A DNA stretch of 64,000 bases from Ampullaceana balthica (lineage: Eukaryota > Mollusca > Gastropoda > Lymnaeidae): positions 1,903,501-1,967,500 of the forward strand of contig CALYLW010000044.1 of the NCBI GenBank assembly GCA_944989445.1, written 5' to 3'. The position numbers were made by a program, and so were the translations under genes. Numbering within the stretch: position 1 is the stretch's first letter; every line of letters begins with the position of its first letter. Positions 47,236 to 59,172 of the stretch are shown here, piece by piece. The notes under the pieces were generated by a model, which was given only the letters and a program-made list of their open reading frames with translations, searched no databases and was not told where the DNA came from.

Positions 47236-47635
47236 TAAAAATAGTTACGTGCAATTTAATTCAAATAAATATAATCACTTTACATTCCTGAAAACTTCCA
47301 CCAAAGAGTAATGTAAGGAATTTATTAAATAATGAAAAATTTACGTATACACATAATTGGAATCTTTTTGTTAGTTACTTTAAAAGTTTTAAGTTTCTAA
47401 AGTCTTAGCAATTACTGTTAACTTTAATTCAAGACAAAGTGGGAAATTACCTCAAAGGAACAAGTACAAAAAGAATTTGGAAAACTGTGACTAATTAAGT
47501 CGCTAAAAAAAGATTAGAGTTCTTTTATACAAAAACATGTGTTCTTGGCTATAACTTAATCTGACCAGTGGAATAGAGAATGAGCAGCAAATATCTTCTG
47601 GTGAAATTTTGCCTGGCAACCACACACCGTGAAAT
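47236..47635. other. Intron A-B, unique AT-rich sequence
   Basis: About 400 bp with no feature recognised. Confidence 0.4.
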
Positions 47636-47639
47636 GTGC

Positions 47640-47990
47640 ACATCATGTCGCCTCTAATTATCATGATAAAGTGTGCACGTCATCTAGACTTCGTCGCCTC
47701 TAATTATCATGATACTTGTGCACGTCATCTAGACTTTGTCGCATCTTATTATCATGATACTTGTGCACGTCATCTATACTTTGTCGCATCTTATTATCAT
47801 GATACTTGTGCACGTCATCTAGACTTTGTCGCCTCTTATTATCATGATACTTGTGCACGTCATCTAGACTTTGTCGCATCTTATTATCATGATACTTGTG
47901 CACGTCATCTAGACTTTGTCGCCTCTTATTATCATGATACTTGTGCACGTCATCTAGACTTTGTCGCCTCTCATTATCATGATAATAAAG
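47640..47990. repeat. 45-bp minisatellite (about 8 units)
   Basis: The unit is tcgcctcttattatcatgat, then acttgtgcacgtcatctaga, then ctttg. Confidence 0.94.
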
Positions 47991-47999
47991 ACTTAAAGG

Positions 48000-48135
48000 A
48001 CTTTGTTTATTTGTGGTATGGCATAACTTATATAATACTTGTTTACGTATGGTATGGCATAACTTATATAATACTTGTTTACGTATGGTATGGCATAACT
48101 TATATAATACATGTACTTGTATTTGTGGTATCCCA
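48000..48135. repeat. 36-bp array split by a Helitron, left part
   Basis: The unit is gtatggtatggcataactta followed by tataatacttgtttac, about 4 units. The array stops at ...ggtatccca (48135) and resumes at taacttatataatacttg from 54597. This reconstructs an uninterrupted unit when the intervening Helitron is removed. Confidence 0.92.
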
Positions 48136-49763
48136 TCTCTATATATATATATATATATAAATCAAAGTATGTATATATGCATCTCCTTTATAGCTGACTA
48201 AACCATTCATCCGTTCTTTTGAGTACGCTGCTGGGATGGTCAGAGGCAACTTTTATTGCAACATTTTAACACTCATGGGGCGCCGGGGGCCCATAATATG
48301 ATTTTTTCTAATATAGCTATATAAAAATTAGTTTAAGCGTTAGCTATAAGGTAAATTGATGGATCTTAACCAAACATTGTATATAACAACTTGGTAGCCA
48401 ATGGTGAAATAATATATGGCACTAATTTTCTTTATGTCCATTTCTTCGGGACTAGGGCCCAAAATGTATTTTTTCATAAACGTTTAAGATTTTATTCCCC
48501 CTTCAATTATTAAAGATCTTGATAAAGATAGATACAGATATCCACTATGAAATTGATTGAAATAAACAGATGTTTTGAACTTGATATCTTGAACTAATTG
48601 GGCCTTGGGACCCTTAATGTCGTTTTTTGCTAAAATGAGCTATATAAAAATTAGTTTATGCGATAGCTACTGAGTAAATGAATGGATCTTAACCAAACTT
48701 TATATATAAAAACTTGGTAGTTCATATTAAAATAACAAAGGGCACTGCACTTCTAATGTCCAATTGTTCAGAGCCGGGGGCCCCAAATGTCTTTTTTCGT
48801 ATATGTTTGAGATATTATTTCCAATTCTATTTTTAATGATCTTGAGAAATATATACACGATGAAACTGAATTAAAATGAACAGCATTTTGAAATTTACAT
48901 CTTACATCGAATTGGCAGGGGGCCTTAAATGTCTTTTTTGTATACTTCATGATATTATTTCCCACTCAGTTTTTAACGATCTTGAGAAATATATCCACGA
49001 TGAAACTGAATTTAAATGAACAGGTTTTCAAAATGTACATTTTTTACCGAATGGGCCCGTGGGCCCCTTAATGTATTTTTTCCTTATATTAACTATATAA
49101 AAATTAGTTTAAGTGTTAGATAATGAGAAAATAACTGGATTATGACTAAACTCGGTATATAAAAACTTAAGAGCCTATATTAAATTACTATAGAGCATTG
49201 AACTCCTAATGTCCATTTCCTCGTGGATAGGGGCCCTAAAAGTGTTTTTTACTAAGCTTTTAATATTGAATTCCCCATTCAATTGAGACTTTTTGGTACG
49301 CTCCTGGGACGGTCAGTGGCTATTTCTTTTCAAAATTTAAACCTCATGGGGCGCCGGGGGCCCATAATATGATTTTTTCTTTTATCAGCTATATAAAAAT
49401 TAGTTTAAGCGTTTGCTATTCGGTAAATATATGGATATTAACCAAACTTTGTATATAAAATTATGGTAGCCAATATTGAAATACTATAGGGCACTAATTT
49501 CCTAATGTCCATTTCTTGGGGACTTGGGGCCTAAAATGTCTTCTTTCATAAACGTTTAAGATTTTATTCTCAATTCAATTATTAAAGATCTTGATAAAGA
49601 TAGATAAATATATCCACTATGAAATTGATTGAAATAAACAGGTGTTTTGAACTTGACATCTTGCACTAAATGGGCCCTTAAGATCGTTTTGCTTATATGA
49701 GCTATATAAGAATTAGTTTATGCGTTAGCTGTTCGTTCGTCCGTCGATACGACGAGGACCACT

Positions 49764-50598
49764 CTAGTCATCCGAGGGTTGTCTATGCGTGTGCAGATGG
49801 CTGATGAGCCCGATCCTAGCACGGAAGGTTCGGGAACAGAAGGGACAAGGGACGAGTGGGACATCTCCAGGAGGGTTGACAGCATGGGCCTTTCGGGCTT
49901 GCCTCTTCTTTTCTGCGGCGGTGATCCGGTTTGCATAGCATGACCTGGCACCTTCGTGGATGGAAGAGCGGTGCATTGCAGCTCGTTCCCACGTGTCTGG
50001 ATTGATGGCAAACGCTTTCATTGAGACTTTCAGTGTGTCTTTGAAGCGTTTCTTTTGCCCACCGTGGGACCGCTGGCCATACTGGAGCTCACCATAGAAG
50101 ATTCTCTTTGGCAGTCTCTCTTCTGGCATTCGGACAACGTGTCCCGCCCAGCGAAGCTGGGTCTGCATTAGGAGGGTGAAGATGCTGGGGAGACCTGCCT
50201 TCGTCAGTACCACTGTGTCTGGAATTATGTTCTGCCATTTTATGCCGAGAATCTTCCTGAGGCTTGTTGTATGAAAGTGGTTAAGCTTTCTTGCATGGCG
50301 CTGATAAACAGTCCAAGTTTCACAAGCATATAGCAGTGTGGGGAGCACCACTGCCCTGTACACTTTCAGCTTGGTCTGGATGGTAATGCCTCTTCTGTTC
50401 CAGACATTAGGGTACAACCTGCCGAAAGTGGAACTGGCTCTGGCAATTCTGACGTTCACTTCGTCATCGATGGTGACATTTTGAGACAGTGTGCTGCCTA
50501 GGTATGTGAACCGATGCACTGTGTTGAGTCTCTGGCCGTTGACAGTGATGTTGGGTTCTACGTAGGGCCTTCCAGGCGCGGGCTGATGGAGGACCTCA
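49764..50598 (-). pseudogene. C-terminal part of the C2H2-tailed LINE ORF2
   Basis: The open frame 50519-49764 is collinear with 7794-8576: YLGSTLSQNVTIDD, LLYACETWTVYQ, RWAGHVVRMPEERLPKR and the C2H2 finger CPFCSRTFRARIG...SHLHTH. It has lost seven codons after ERAAMHRS compared with the other copy. The upstream part is cut off by the nested LINE at 50602. Confidence 0.87.
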
Positions 50599-50601
50599 GT
50601 C

Positions 50602-51630
50602 TTATCTTATCTTATCTTATCTGTTTACAGACGCTCCTTCTATACAGAAGATTATTGCGTCCTACGCTTATCTATGGTTTGTGTTTAGTCCTGCATTTTT
50701 ATTAGAGATTTAAATGTTGATAAAGTGTTGGTTTTCCTGGATTCTTCAGGCAACCCATTTCACGCCCGAATTCCGGACGGGAAGAAGGAAAACTTGTATG
50801 TGTTTGTTCTTGCATACGGAATAAGAAAGGTGTTTTTATCCTTATGTCTATCTGAGGGTTGTATTAAGTTATCTTTGTGTTGTATTTCTAAATTAGAATT
50901 AATTGCTTTATGTATTATTACTACTTTGCTCTTGGGTCTTCTATCCTCTAGTGTTTCAAGGTTTAATGATTTAACTAATGGTGTTATTCTTGTCAGTTTC
51001 GAATATTCTCCAGTAATGAATCTGGCAGCTCTTTTTTGGATTTGTTCTAGTTTATCAATGTTTTCTTTGGTGGATGGGTCCCATACAGAAGATGCATATT
51101 CTAGTACAGGTCTCACCAAAGTGAGGTAGCATTTTAGTTTTATATCTCTATTACATTTGTTAAAGTTCCTTCTTATAAAGCCTGAGGTTTTGTTTGATTT
51201 TTTAATAACTTCATTGACATGGGGATTCCATGATAGTTTCTCATTTATTAAGACTCCTAAGTATTTTGCATCTTTAGTTTGGGTCAGTTCTTTTCCATGA
51301 ATGTAATATTTTGAATTTATTTGTTTCTTTTTCTTTGTTACTCTTAACAGTTGACACTTTTCTGGGTGGAAAGACATATCCAGTTAGTTTCCCATTTTAT
51401 CAATTCATCTAAGTCTTTTTGTAAAATTTTGCTATCTTGTTCTGATTTAATTGTTCTATAGATTATACAATCATCAGCAAATAACCCAACTTTTGTACCT
51501 GTTGAGATGTTGTTGGGTAAATCATTTATATAAATTAAAAAGAGTAAGGGACCTAGCACAGTTCCTTGTGGAACTCCTGAGTTAACCTTTATTGGTGCAG
51601 ATTTAGATCCATTAATTATTACAGTTTCCC
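50602..51630 (-). mobile_element. Jockey/CR1-like LINE nested inside the LINE
   Basis: About 1.03 kb matches the LINE at 23842-26510 from its 3' AAGAT-repeat tail (50602-50620) to a 5' truncation just beyond acagtttcccaaaaggaaga. The sequence agtctt stands on both sides (about 50596-50601 and about 51633-51638) as a likely target duplication. Joining the flanks restores the host LINE reading. Confidence 0.9.
50760..51559 (-). pseudogene. RT C-terminal fragment of nested LINE
   Basis: Two frames, 51559-51344 (LFADDCIIYRTIKSEQD with the catalytic FADD) and 51377-50760 (CQLLRVTKKKKQI, KYLGVLINEKLSWNPHVNE, RPVLEYASSVWDPS), are separated by a one-base change near 51378. The second frame is longer than in the 24-kb copy because it lacks the extra base near 24455. 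Confidence 0.85.
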
Positions 51631-52756
51631 AAAAGGAAGATAAGTCTTTTTAGTGTTGATTGTCAGACCAAAGTTTGTGCAGGCGCTGGATAACAGGTTT
51701 ACACTGCGTTGCATGTCGGCTTCTGAGGCAGCGTTGAGGGCACAGTCATCACCAAACAGCAGGTCTCTGATGATGTCTGTCATAACCTTGGTTTTTGCCT
51801 GGAGCCTCCGTAGGTTGAACAGTTTGCCATCTGTGCGGTACTTCGGGTTGACACCAACATCCTCGTCTCTGAAGGCATCTGTCAGCATGGCGGAAAACAG
51901 GAGGCTAAACAGTGTTGGTGCCAGGACGCAGCCCTGCTTGACCCCGATTGTAACTGGGAAAGGATAAGAAAACTTCCCGCTGTCCTGGACTCTGGCCTGC
52001 ATGCCCTTATGGAATTGTTACACCAAGACGATTAATTTCCTTGGGCAACCGTACATGGCCATGATCTTCCACAGACCCTCTCTGCCAACAGTGTCAAAAG
52101 CCTTGGTCAAGTCGAAATAGGTGGAAAACAGGTCTAAGTTCTGCTCCTGACATTTCTCTTGTAGCTGCCTGGCAGCGAACACCATGTCGCTGGTTCCTCG
52201 TTCTTTTCGGAATCCATACTGACTTTCAGGCAGGAGTCCTTGGTCAAGGTGGACTGTGAGGCGGTTGAGCAGGATTCTGGCAATTATCTTTCTTGCAATA
52301 GAAACCAGGGATATGCCTCTGTGGTTGTCCCAAGCCGCTCTACTTCCTTTTCGTTTATATAGATGTATGATGGTGGCATCTTTGAAGACCTGCGGGATCG
52401 TCTCTTGTTGCCATATCAAGAGAAACAGCTGGTGGAGCCTTTCAGTCAGGGTTGTTCCCCCCTCCTTGTAGACCTCAGCTGGTATTGCGTCAGAACCAGG
52501 TGCTTTGCCACAGGAGAGAAGATAGATTGCTTTCTGGGTCTCGAGCAAGGTTGGGGGTCATCCAGTGCTTTGTTTGTGGGCACTTGGGGAGATTATTGAT
52601 GGCTTCGTCGTTGATTGTCGAAGGGTGATTTAGGACGACATCGAAACGTTCGACCCTCCTCTCCAAGATCTTCTCTTTGTCTGTGATGAGAGTGTTACCG
52701 TCTGCGCTGAGGAGGGGGTTTGATCCTGATGGCGTGGGGCCATATACGTCTTTCAA
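51619..52756 (-). pseudogene. RT domain of the C2H2-tailed LINE
   Basis: Fragments in order on the minus strand are 52756-52490 (region before RT), 52548-52018 (GKAPGSDAIPAEVYK, WDNHRGISLVSIARKIIARI, YGFRKERGT, and FDLTKAFDTV with the first catalytic aspartate) and 52002-51619 (GVKQGCVLAPTLFSLLF and the catalytic box LLFGDDCALNA). The usual FADD is FGDD here. Frame changes near 52500 and 52010 separate the pieces, so the copy is dead. The reading continues past the nested LINE at 50598. Confidence 0.85.
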
Positions 52757-53215
52757 TTCGACGTAGAAGTTTTTATACTTCTCAGTTAGCTACTGAGTAC
52801 ATGAATGGATCTTAAACAAACTTTGTTATAAAAACTTGGTAGCCAATATTAAAATACAAAAGCACTGCACTTCTAATTTTCAATTGTTCAGGGCCGGGGG
52901 CCCCAAATGTCTTTTTTTCGTACATGTTTGAGATATTATTCCCCATTCTATTGTAACAACCTTGAGAAATATATACATGATGCGACTGAATTAAAATGAA
53001 CAGCATTTTGAAATTTACATCTTACATCGAATTGGTCGGGGGCCAAACATGTCTTTTTTTGTATACTCTTAGATATTATTTCCCACTCAATTTTTAACCA
53101 TCTTGAGAAATATATCCACGATGAAACTGAATTTAAATGAACAGGTTTTCAAAATGTACATCTTTAACCGAATGGGCCGGGGGCCCCTTAATTTATTTTT
53201 TTCTTATATTAGCTA

Positions 53216-54221
53216 CTAGCAAAATACCCGTGCTTCGCTGCGGTAAATTAGTATTTCAGTAAGCATTGAGAACCCGCGTAACACAAATTCAAAACACCAA
53301 TTGATTTCAATCTGGATTATGATGGATATAATACATATATTAACTTCACCGATTTGTCTGCCTGTCTGTCGTAGTCCCGCAGAAAAATAAAAACGAAAAG
53401 TAAAAAAATGACACGCTTCCCATGAATCTATCAAGCTGATAATTTATTTTTTTTTCATCTGCTATCATTGCGGGAGGGCACTCAACAACTTCCAAAAGTT
53501 TCATGCTCCACCTACACGGGAAGTTAGATATTTAATGATGAGTCTGTTTTATATAGCTCATATTAGAAAAAAACTACATGTGGGCCCCCGGCCCCCTATT
53601 GAATGATAATTTTATATTTGTTTTGATTGTTACCATCGCGGGAGGGTACTCAACAACTTTCCAAAGTTTTAAGCTTCTCCCTACACGGGAAGATGAAGAA
53701 TTAGTGTTCATTCAGTTTTATATAGCCCATATACGGAAAAAAACGGTTTTGGGCCCTCGGCCACCCATGAGTGAATTTTTTTAAATTTCATTTTCGCCAA
53801 TTATCGTCATAAGAGTGTACTAAGCAAGTTCCCAAAGTTTTAGCTTCTACCTTTACATGAAGTTGGAGAATTAGTGATGAGTAAGTTTAATTTAAGTTTC
53901 ATGCTTCTTCCTACACAGGAAATAGGAGAATTTGTGTTTTTCTGTTTTTATATAGCTCATATTAGGAAAAAACTACATTTGGGTCCCTGGGCCCCAGTAA
54001 GTGAAAATTTGAATATTTTTGAGCCTGTTACCATCGCGGAAGTGTTTTCAACAACTTCCCAAAATTTCATGCTTCTACCTACTCGGGATATAGGAGAATT
54101 AGTGATTTTCAAATATTTATATAAGCTATAGAAGGAAAAAAAAACGATTTTGGTCCCCCGGCCCCCATGAAGGTGAGTGAGTCAGTCAGTCAGGGCTTTG
54201 CCTTTTATTAGTATAGATAGA
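53216..54221 (-). mobile_element. Inner Helitron, 1,006 bp, in opposite orientation
   Basis: On the minus strand it starts TCTATCTATACTAATAAAAG at 54221 and ends with an imperfect hairpin CCGCAGC-GAA-GCACGG, then GTATTTTG and CTAG at 53216. The flanks rejoin as ttagcta/tataaaaatt, identical in form to other units of the outer element. The insertion therefore went between A and T with no duplication. The interior has about four ~170-bp tandem units with catcgcgg, tatatagctcatat and ggccccc parts. Confidence 0.9.
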
Positions 54222-54596
54222 TATAAAAATTAGGTTAAGTGTTAGATAATGAGAAAATAACTGGATTTTGACTAAACTCGGTATATAAAAACTTAAGAGC
54301 CTATATTAAATTACTATAGGGGAATTACTCACAATGTCCATTTCCTTGGGGCTAGGGGCCCTAAATGTGTTTTTACTAAACTTTTAATATTGTATCTCCC
54401 ATTCAACTTTACACGATATTGAGAAATATACATAGATATATTTATATATTTTTTATGAAATTGATTGAAATGAACAGATTTTCGAACTTCATTTGTCAAA
54501 TTGATGGGCCCGGTGACCCTTAATGTAATTTCTTTTTTTTTATCTATATGTATTCCTTTTTACTGGGATCGGTGCAACGCACGACGGGTCTGCTAG

Positions 54597-54652
54597 TAAC
54601 TTATATAATACTTGTTTATTTGTGGTATTGCATAACTTATATAATACTTGCC
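54597..54652. repeat. 36-bp array, right part
   Basis: One and a half units (taacttatataatacttgtt ... gcataacttatataatactt) lie beyond the Helitron. Confidence 0.88.
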
Positions 54653-55130
54653 TTCTACGAATAGACTTTGTTAACTATGCTGAATTTTTCTTTGACATTC
54701 TCTCTTTTAAATCCATGTTTTTAATCACTTTTAAACAAATGTATGATGAATTATTTCGTAGCTTTCTGTTTCAAACGTAAAATTTAATTGAACATGACAT
54801 TAAACTTTTAAAGTATTGTACTTAAAATCTTAATGAGAGGTTGAAATGTGCTGTTGTTGTCCATGCTATAAGATTTAGCAATATTTCAATTACAAAACGG
54901 GAAATGAGAATTTGTATGCCTATTTAGTTAGCAAACAATCGGGAAAATACTGTAATCAAGAAAATAGATTAATTTACCCAGAGCTTCTTTGAAAGAGACA
55001 TAAATGTTCTACTTCCAACTCTGGGAACTTTGTATGTCATATTTCAGTATATTAGATCCCTTACATACCGAGTTGTAAGTCTATGTTATTCCCATAATTT
55101 AAAATATACCTTTTAATTACTAGGACTCTT
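54653..55130. other. Intron A-B, AT-rich, no clear feature
   Basis: About 480 bp with no gene or repeat recognised. Confidence 0.4.
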
Positions 55131-55134
55131 CAAA

Positions 55135-55390
55135 AACAACACCCGCAAACAAACACAACACACCCTCAAAGACTTACACTTAGACATACACACACTTCAA
55201 TTAACACTCACACACACAATATGCATTATATCACACATATATATTAATTAATACACGACAAACACCTCACTTACACACAAACGAAACACACACAACACAA
55301 ATACATTTCCACTTACACATCATAAAAAGCACTTAAACAGTCACAAGTTCAAAACACACCCAAACACACACACACACACATACATACGCC
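55135..55390. repeat. CA-rich simple-sequence region
   Basis: An interrupted (CA)n/(ACAC)-rich stretch just downstream of exon A, ending in a pure cacacacaca run at about 55367-55380. Confidence 0.85.
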
Positions 55391-55439
55391 CACATTTGGG
55401 TGCACTCCCATACTCTTAGTGATACCCCCCCCCCAATAC

Positions 55440-55589
55440 CTGAGACATGGGCAGCTCTTTGGGATATAGGATTTACTGGGGATGAAGGACTTCTCCGACT
55501 TGGTGGGCAGCTCATCCGCCTCTGCGTAGGCGTCGTCCAACTCGTCATACTTGACAAGGCTTTTCTCGTCTGTTTGTTTGGTCACCAGC
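55440..55589 (-). CDS. VGLUT-like: SLC17/VGLUT-like transporter, exon A (cytoplasmic N-terminal part)
   Basis: Exon of 150 bp. The acceptor is TGTTTGTCCTTCCAG ending at 55590 and the donor GTATTG at 55439. It enters with one base of a split codon and leaves two bases (AG) of the arginine completed by exon B. It encodes a hydrophilic acidic segment (LVTKQTDEKSLVKYDELDDA, YAEADELPTKSEK) followed by KSYIPKSCPCLR. This precedes RCNVAKRY of exon B, just as a short cytoplasmic tail precedes (L)PKRY in VGLUTs. The sequence itself is not diagnostic, so the assignment rests on splice sites, phase and position. The upstream exon with the start codon was not found. Confidence 0.82.
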
Positions 55590-56190
55590 CTGGAAGGACA
55601 AACACGGAACATCATAAGAATATAACAATAGGAAATAATATCCTGCAGCACAAGAAGACAACGTTCCTGGCGCAGAGAAGAGAATTAAAACAAGGATGCA
55701 TTCCCAGTTATTTTTGAAGTGTGTGATGTTGAGCACTTGTAGAATGTTTGACGTCACGTAAAGCGTGAAAAGTGACGCCTTTGATGGTAATGTGACCAAA
55801 TGGTTGATGCTTTCCGGTAAATTCTATGTGTATGTGAATCCAGTCGTGCTAGACATTCCACAAGGTCTACGTGATATATATATATATATGGCAAGGTTAA
55901 AACATTCCACAAGGTCTGCTTAAGATATATATATGGCAAGGTTAAAACAGCCCCAGTGATTTCGTGAGATTTGGAAATGCTTTTTGAGGACTAAGCTCAT
56001 TCTTGAAATCAGCGATTTCCAAAATGATTCGAAGTAATCCCATGAAAGTTGTTATAAAAAATTAATTTTGCCTCATTTTGGTTATTATTAAATTTCAGAC
56101 TTTATTCTATATGCGAACATTAGTTCAACCCCCTTTTCCCACTGTAAACTGTATAATAAACGTTAACTTCTGTGCCACTGAACGGTACAC
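55590..56190. other. Intron upstream of exon A, with a two-copy TA-rich repeat
   Basis: A segment with ccacaaggtct, a (at)n run and atggcaaggttaaaac occurs twice (55856-55898 and 55906-55948). Nothing else recognised. Confidence 0.5.
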
Positions 56191-56199
56191 ATGGAACGA

Positions 56200-56285
56200 A
56201 TTACGGACACTTCGACCCCGGGCGATTCGACCACGGACAATTCGACCACAGGACGTTTCGACCCCATGACCTTTCGACCCCATTG
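56200..56285. repeat. Short ttcgacc-type repeat
   Basis: About six degenerate 13-15 bp units based on ggacattcgaccac, with variants such as gcgattcgaccacggac and gacgtttcgacccc. Confidence 0.75.
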
Positions 56286-57110
56286 AACAACTTGTGTGGA
56301 TAACGCGAATGGATAGTACAAAGATGAACGAAATTCGTACATGTTGTACTTCTTCTCTGACATAAACTACCCCCCCACCCCACGTCCTCCTCTCTTCATC
56401 TGTTTCACTTATAAGTAAATGCTATTGAATGTATGTTTTTTGCAGAAAAAAGGAGTTTATTTTATTCGTGTATTGATGTAATAAACATTTAATTGAAGAG
56501 TGCTCGAATAGTCCGCTAAATAATTTTTAAAAATTCGTTTTGGTTTTAAAGATTTTTTTTCCTTTAAATGAATCTTTTCATCTACTACGAAGCTCATAAC
56601 TCAAACGACAACTTACTTTTATCCGTAAAAATAAGAAATGTCTTAAAAAGAAAAAAATAAGGAATGTCTTAAAACAACGTATGTATTTCGAACCTTCAGT
56701 TATAATTATCAAAACTCGTTTATACAAATGATTACCCACCACATCTTTAGTAATGCATGCTTATACGTTAGCGTTTTTTAAACATTTATTTTTATAACCA
56801 TGTCTATGCATCTTTTTCCGTATTGTCTCTTAAAAAACAAAACAATAAAACAAACGTTAATTTAGAATATTGATAATTTAAAATTTAAATGAACAACAAT
56901 GATTACAATAGCAACAAACAAAAAACACTAACACACACAACAACAACGTGTGTATAATAACACAAGACATTATCATAACTCAGATACAAGCGCTTTGAGA
57001 GTATGAATCTTTGAATACACTCTCGACAAAAACCTTTGACTTTCTGAAATGACCATCGATCGCGTCGTTGCCAGAATACCGCTGACATATTGCAGCTTAA
57101 CAATTTTTAT
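56286..57110. other. Upstream intron, AT-rich, no clear feature
   Basis: About 820 bp with no gene, array or mobile element recognised. Confidence 0.4.
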
Positions 57111-57114
57111 CAAT

Positions 57115-58810
57115 TTGTTAGAGCCAAGGTTTCTCAAAGTACGATATTTCTTTGTGTTGGAGCCAAGACTTCTCAGACTATGATATTGTTCGTGTTAGAA
57201 GTTAGAGCCATGACTTCTCAAACTTTGATATTGGTTGCGTTAGAGCCATGACTTCTCAAACTACGATATTGTTTGTGTTAGAAGTTAGAGCCATGACTTC
57301 TCAAACTATGACATTGTTTGTGTTAGAGTCATGACTTCTCAAACTTTGATATTGGTTGCGTTAGAGCCATGACTTCTCAAACTACGATATTGTTTGTGTT
57401 AGAAGTTAGAGCCATGACTTCTCAAACTATGATATTGTTTGGGTTAGAGTCATGCCTTCTCAAACTATGATATTGTTTGTGTTAGAAGTTAGAGCCATGA
57501 CTTCTCAAACTATGATATTGTTTGTGTTAGAAGTTAGAGTCATGACTTCTCAAACTATGATATTGTTTGTGTTAGAAGTTAGAGCCATGACTTCTCAAAC
57601 TATGACATTGTTTGTGTTAGAAGTTAGAGTCATGACTTCTCAAACTACGATATTGTTTGTGTTAGAAGTTAGAGCCATGACTTCTCAAAATATGATATTG
57701 TTTGTGTTAGAGTCATGCCTTCTCAAACTATGATATTGTTTGTGTTAGAAGTTAGAGCCATGACTTCTCAAACTATGATATTGTTTGTGTTAGAAGTTAG
57801 AGTCATGACTTCTCAAACTATGATATTGTTTGTGTTAGAAGTTAGAGCCATGACTTCTCAAACTATGACATTGTTTGTGTTAGAAGTTAGAGTCATGACT
57901 TCTCAAACTATGATATTGTTTGTGTTAGAAGTTAGAGTCATGACTTCTCAAACTACGACATTGTTTGTGTTAGAGTCATGCCTTCTCAAACTAGGATATT
58001 GTTTGTGTTAGAGTCATGCCTTCTCAAACTACGATATTGTTTGTGTTAGAAGTTAGAGCCATGACTTCTCAAACTATGACATTGTTTGTGTTAGAGTCAT
58101 GCCTTCTCAAACTATGATATTGTTTGTGTTGGGGCCATGACTTCTCAAACTATGATATTGTTTGTGTTAGAGTCATGCCTTCTCAAACTATGATATTGTT
58201 TGTGTTAGAGTCATGCCTTCTCAAACTACTATATTGTTTGTGTTAGAAGTTAGAGCCAAGGCTTCTCAAACTATGATATTTTTTGTGTTGGGGCCATGAC
58301 TTCTCAAACTACGACATTGTTTGTGTTAGAAGTTAGAGCCATGACTTCTCAAACTATGATATTGTTTTTGTTAGAGTCATGCCTTCTCAAACTACGCTTT
58401 TGTTTGTGTTAGAGCCATGACTTCTCAAACTACGATATTGTTTGTGTTAGAAGTTAGAGCCATGACTCTCAAACTATGATATTGTTTGTGTTAGAGTCAT
58501 GACTTCTCAAAGTATGATATTGTTTTTGTTAGAAGTTAGAGCCATGACTTCTCAAACTACCATATTGTTTCTGTTAGAGCCAAAGCTTCTCAAACTATGA
58601 TATTGTTTGTGTTGGGGCCATGACTTCTCAAACTATGATATTGTTTGTGTTAGAGCCATGACTTCTCAAACTATGATATTGTTTGTGTTAGAGCCATGGC
58701 TTCTCAAACTACTATATTGTTTGTGTTAGAGCAATGACTTCCCAAACTACGATATTGTTTGCGTTAGAGGCAAGGCTTCACAAACTATGATATTGTTTGT
58801 GTTAATGCCA
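57115..58810. repeat. 36/45-bp interleaved minisatellite (about 42 units)
   Basis: The units contain catgacttctcaaactatga and tattgtttgtgttagag. A 9-bp insertion (aagttagag) is present or absent, giving 45- and 36-bp forms that alternate irregularly. A block at 57448-57700 is repeated at 57711-57950 with the same order of variants. Confidence 0.94.
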
Positions 58811-59009
58811 ATTATTTATCTTAAATTCTATATGACATACAACACTAGGAGTATCATATTTTCCACCACGTTTGACGAGCTGGTCTTATTGATAGTAAAT
58901 ATCTTGACACATTAAAATGTGCATCTTGTTTTTCGAATCAGACAATGAAATCCTTAATAGGTGATGGATAAAAGATATATACAAATAAACAGTGCAATAT
59001 TTCGTATAT
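58811..59009. other. Spacer without recognised feature
   Basis: About 200 bp of AT-rich sequence. Confidence 0.4.
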
Positions 59010-59172
59010 GTTTGAAGAAAAGTTACGATTTGTCACCTTGAAGTGGTCTTTGTTTCAAAGTCACGATTTGTCACCTTGAAGTGGTCTTTGTTTCAAATTA
59101 CGATTTGTCACCTTGAAGTGGTCTTTGTTTCAAAGTTACGATTTGTCACCTTGAAGTGGTCTTTGTTTCCAA
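59010..59172. repeat. 38-bp repeat, 4 units
   Basis: The unit is aaagttacgatttgtcacct followed by tgaagtggtctttgtttc. Confidence 0.92.

Larger units (their letters stand above)
49731..52784 (-). mobile_element. LINE (C2H2-tailed type) inserted in the outer Helitron
   Basis: Flanked by the target duplication gttagct (49724-49730 and 52785-52791). On the minus strand it runs from a point upstream of the RT domain to a 3' tail with ACGA-type repeats. It is the same family as the fragment at 7681-8613. It is itself interrupted by another LINE at 50602-51630. The endonuclease is missing (5' truncation). Confidence 0.9.
48136..54596 (+). mobile_element. Outer Helitron with nested insertions
   Basis: It begins TCTCTATATATATATATATA at 48136 and ends with hairpin GTGC-AAC-GCAC, then GACGGGTCTG and CTAG at 54593-54596. 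It is inserted between A (48135) and T (54597) of a 36-bp repeat unit. Helitron hallmarks are complete and the empty site can be restored exactly. The interior consists of ~300-450 bp diverged units, each with gctatataaaaattag and gggccc-rich parts. It has no Rep/helicase coding, so it is non-autonomous. It carries a LINE (49731-52784) and another Helitron (53216-54221). Without them it is about 2.4 kb. Confidence 0.9.
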
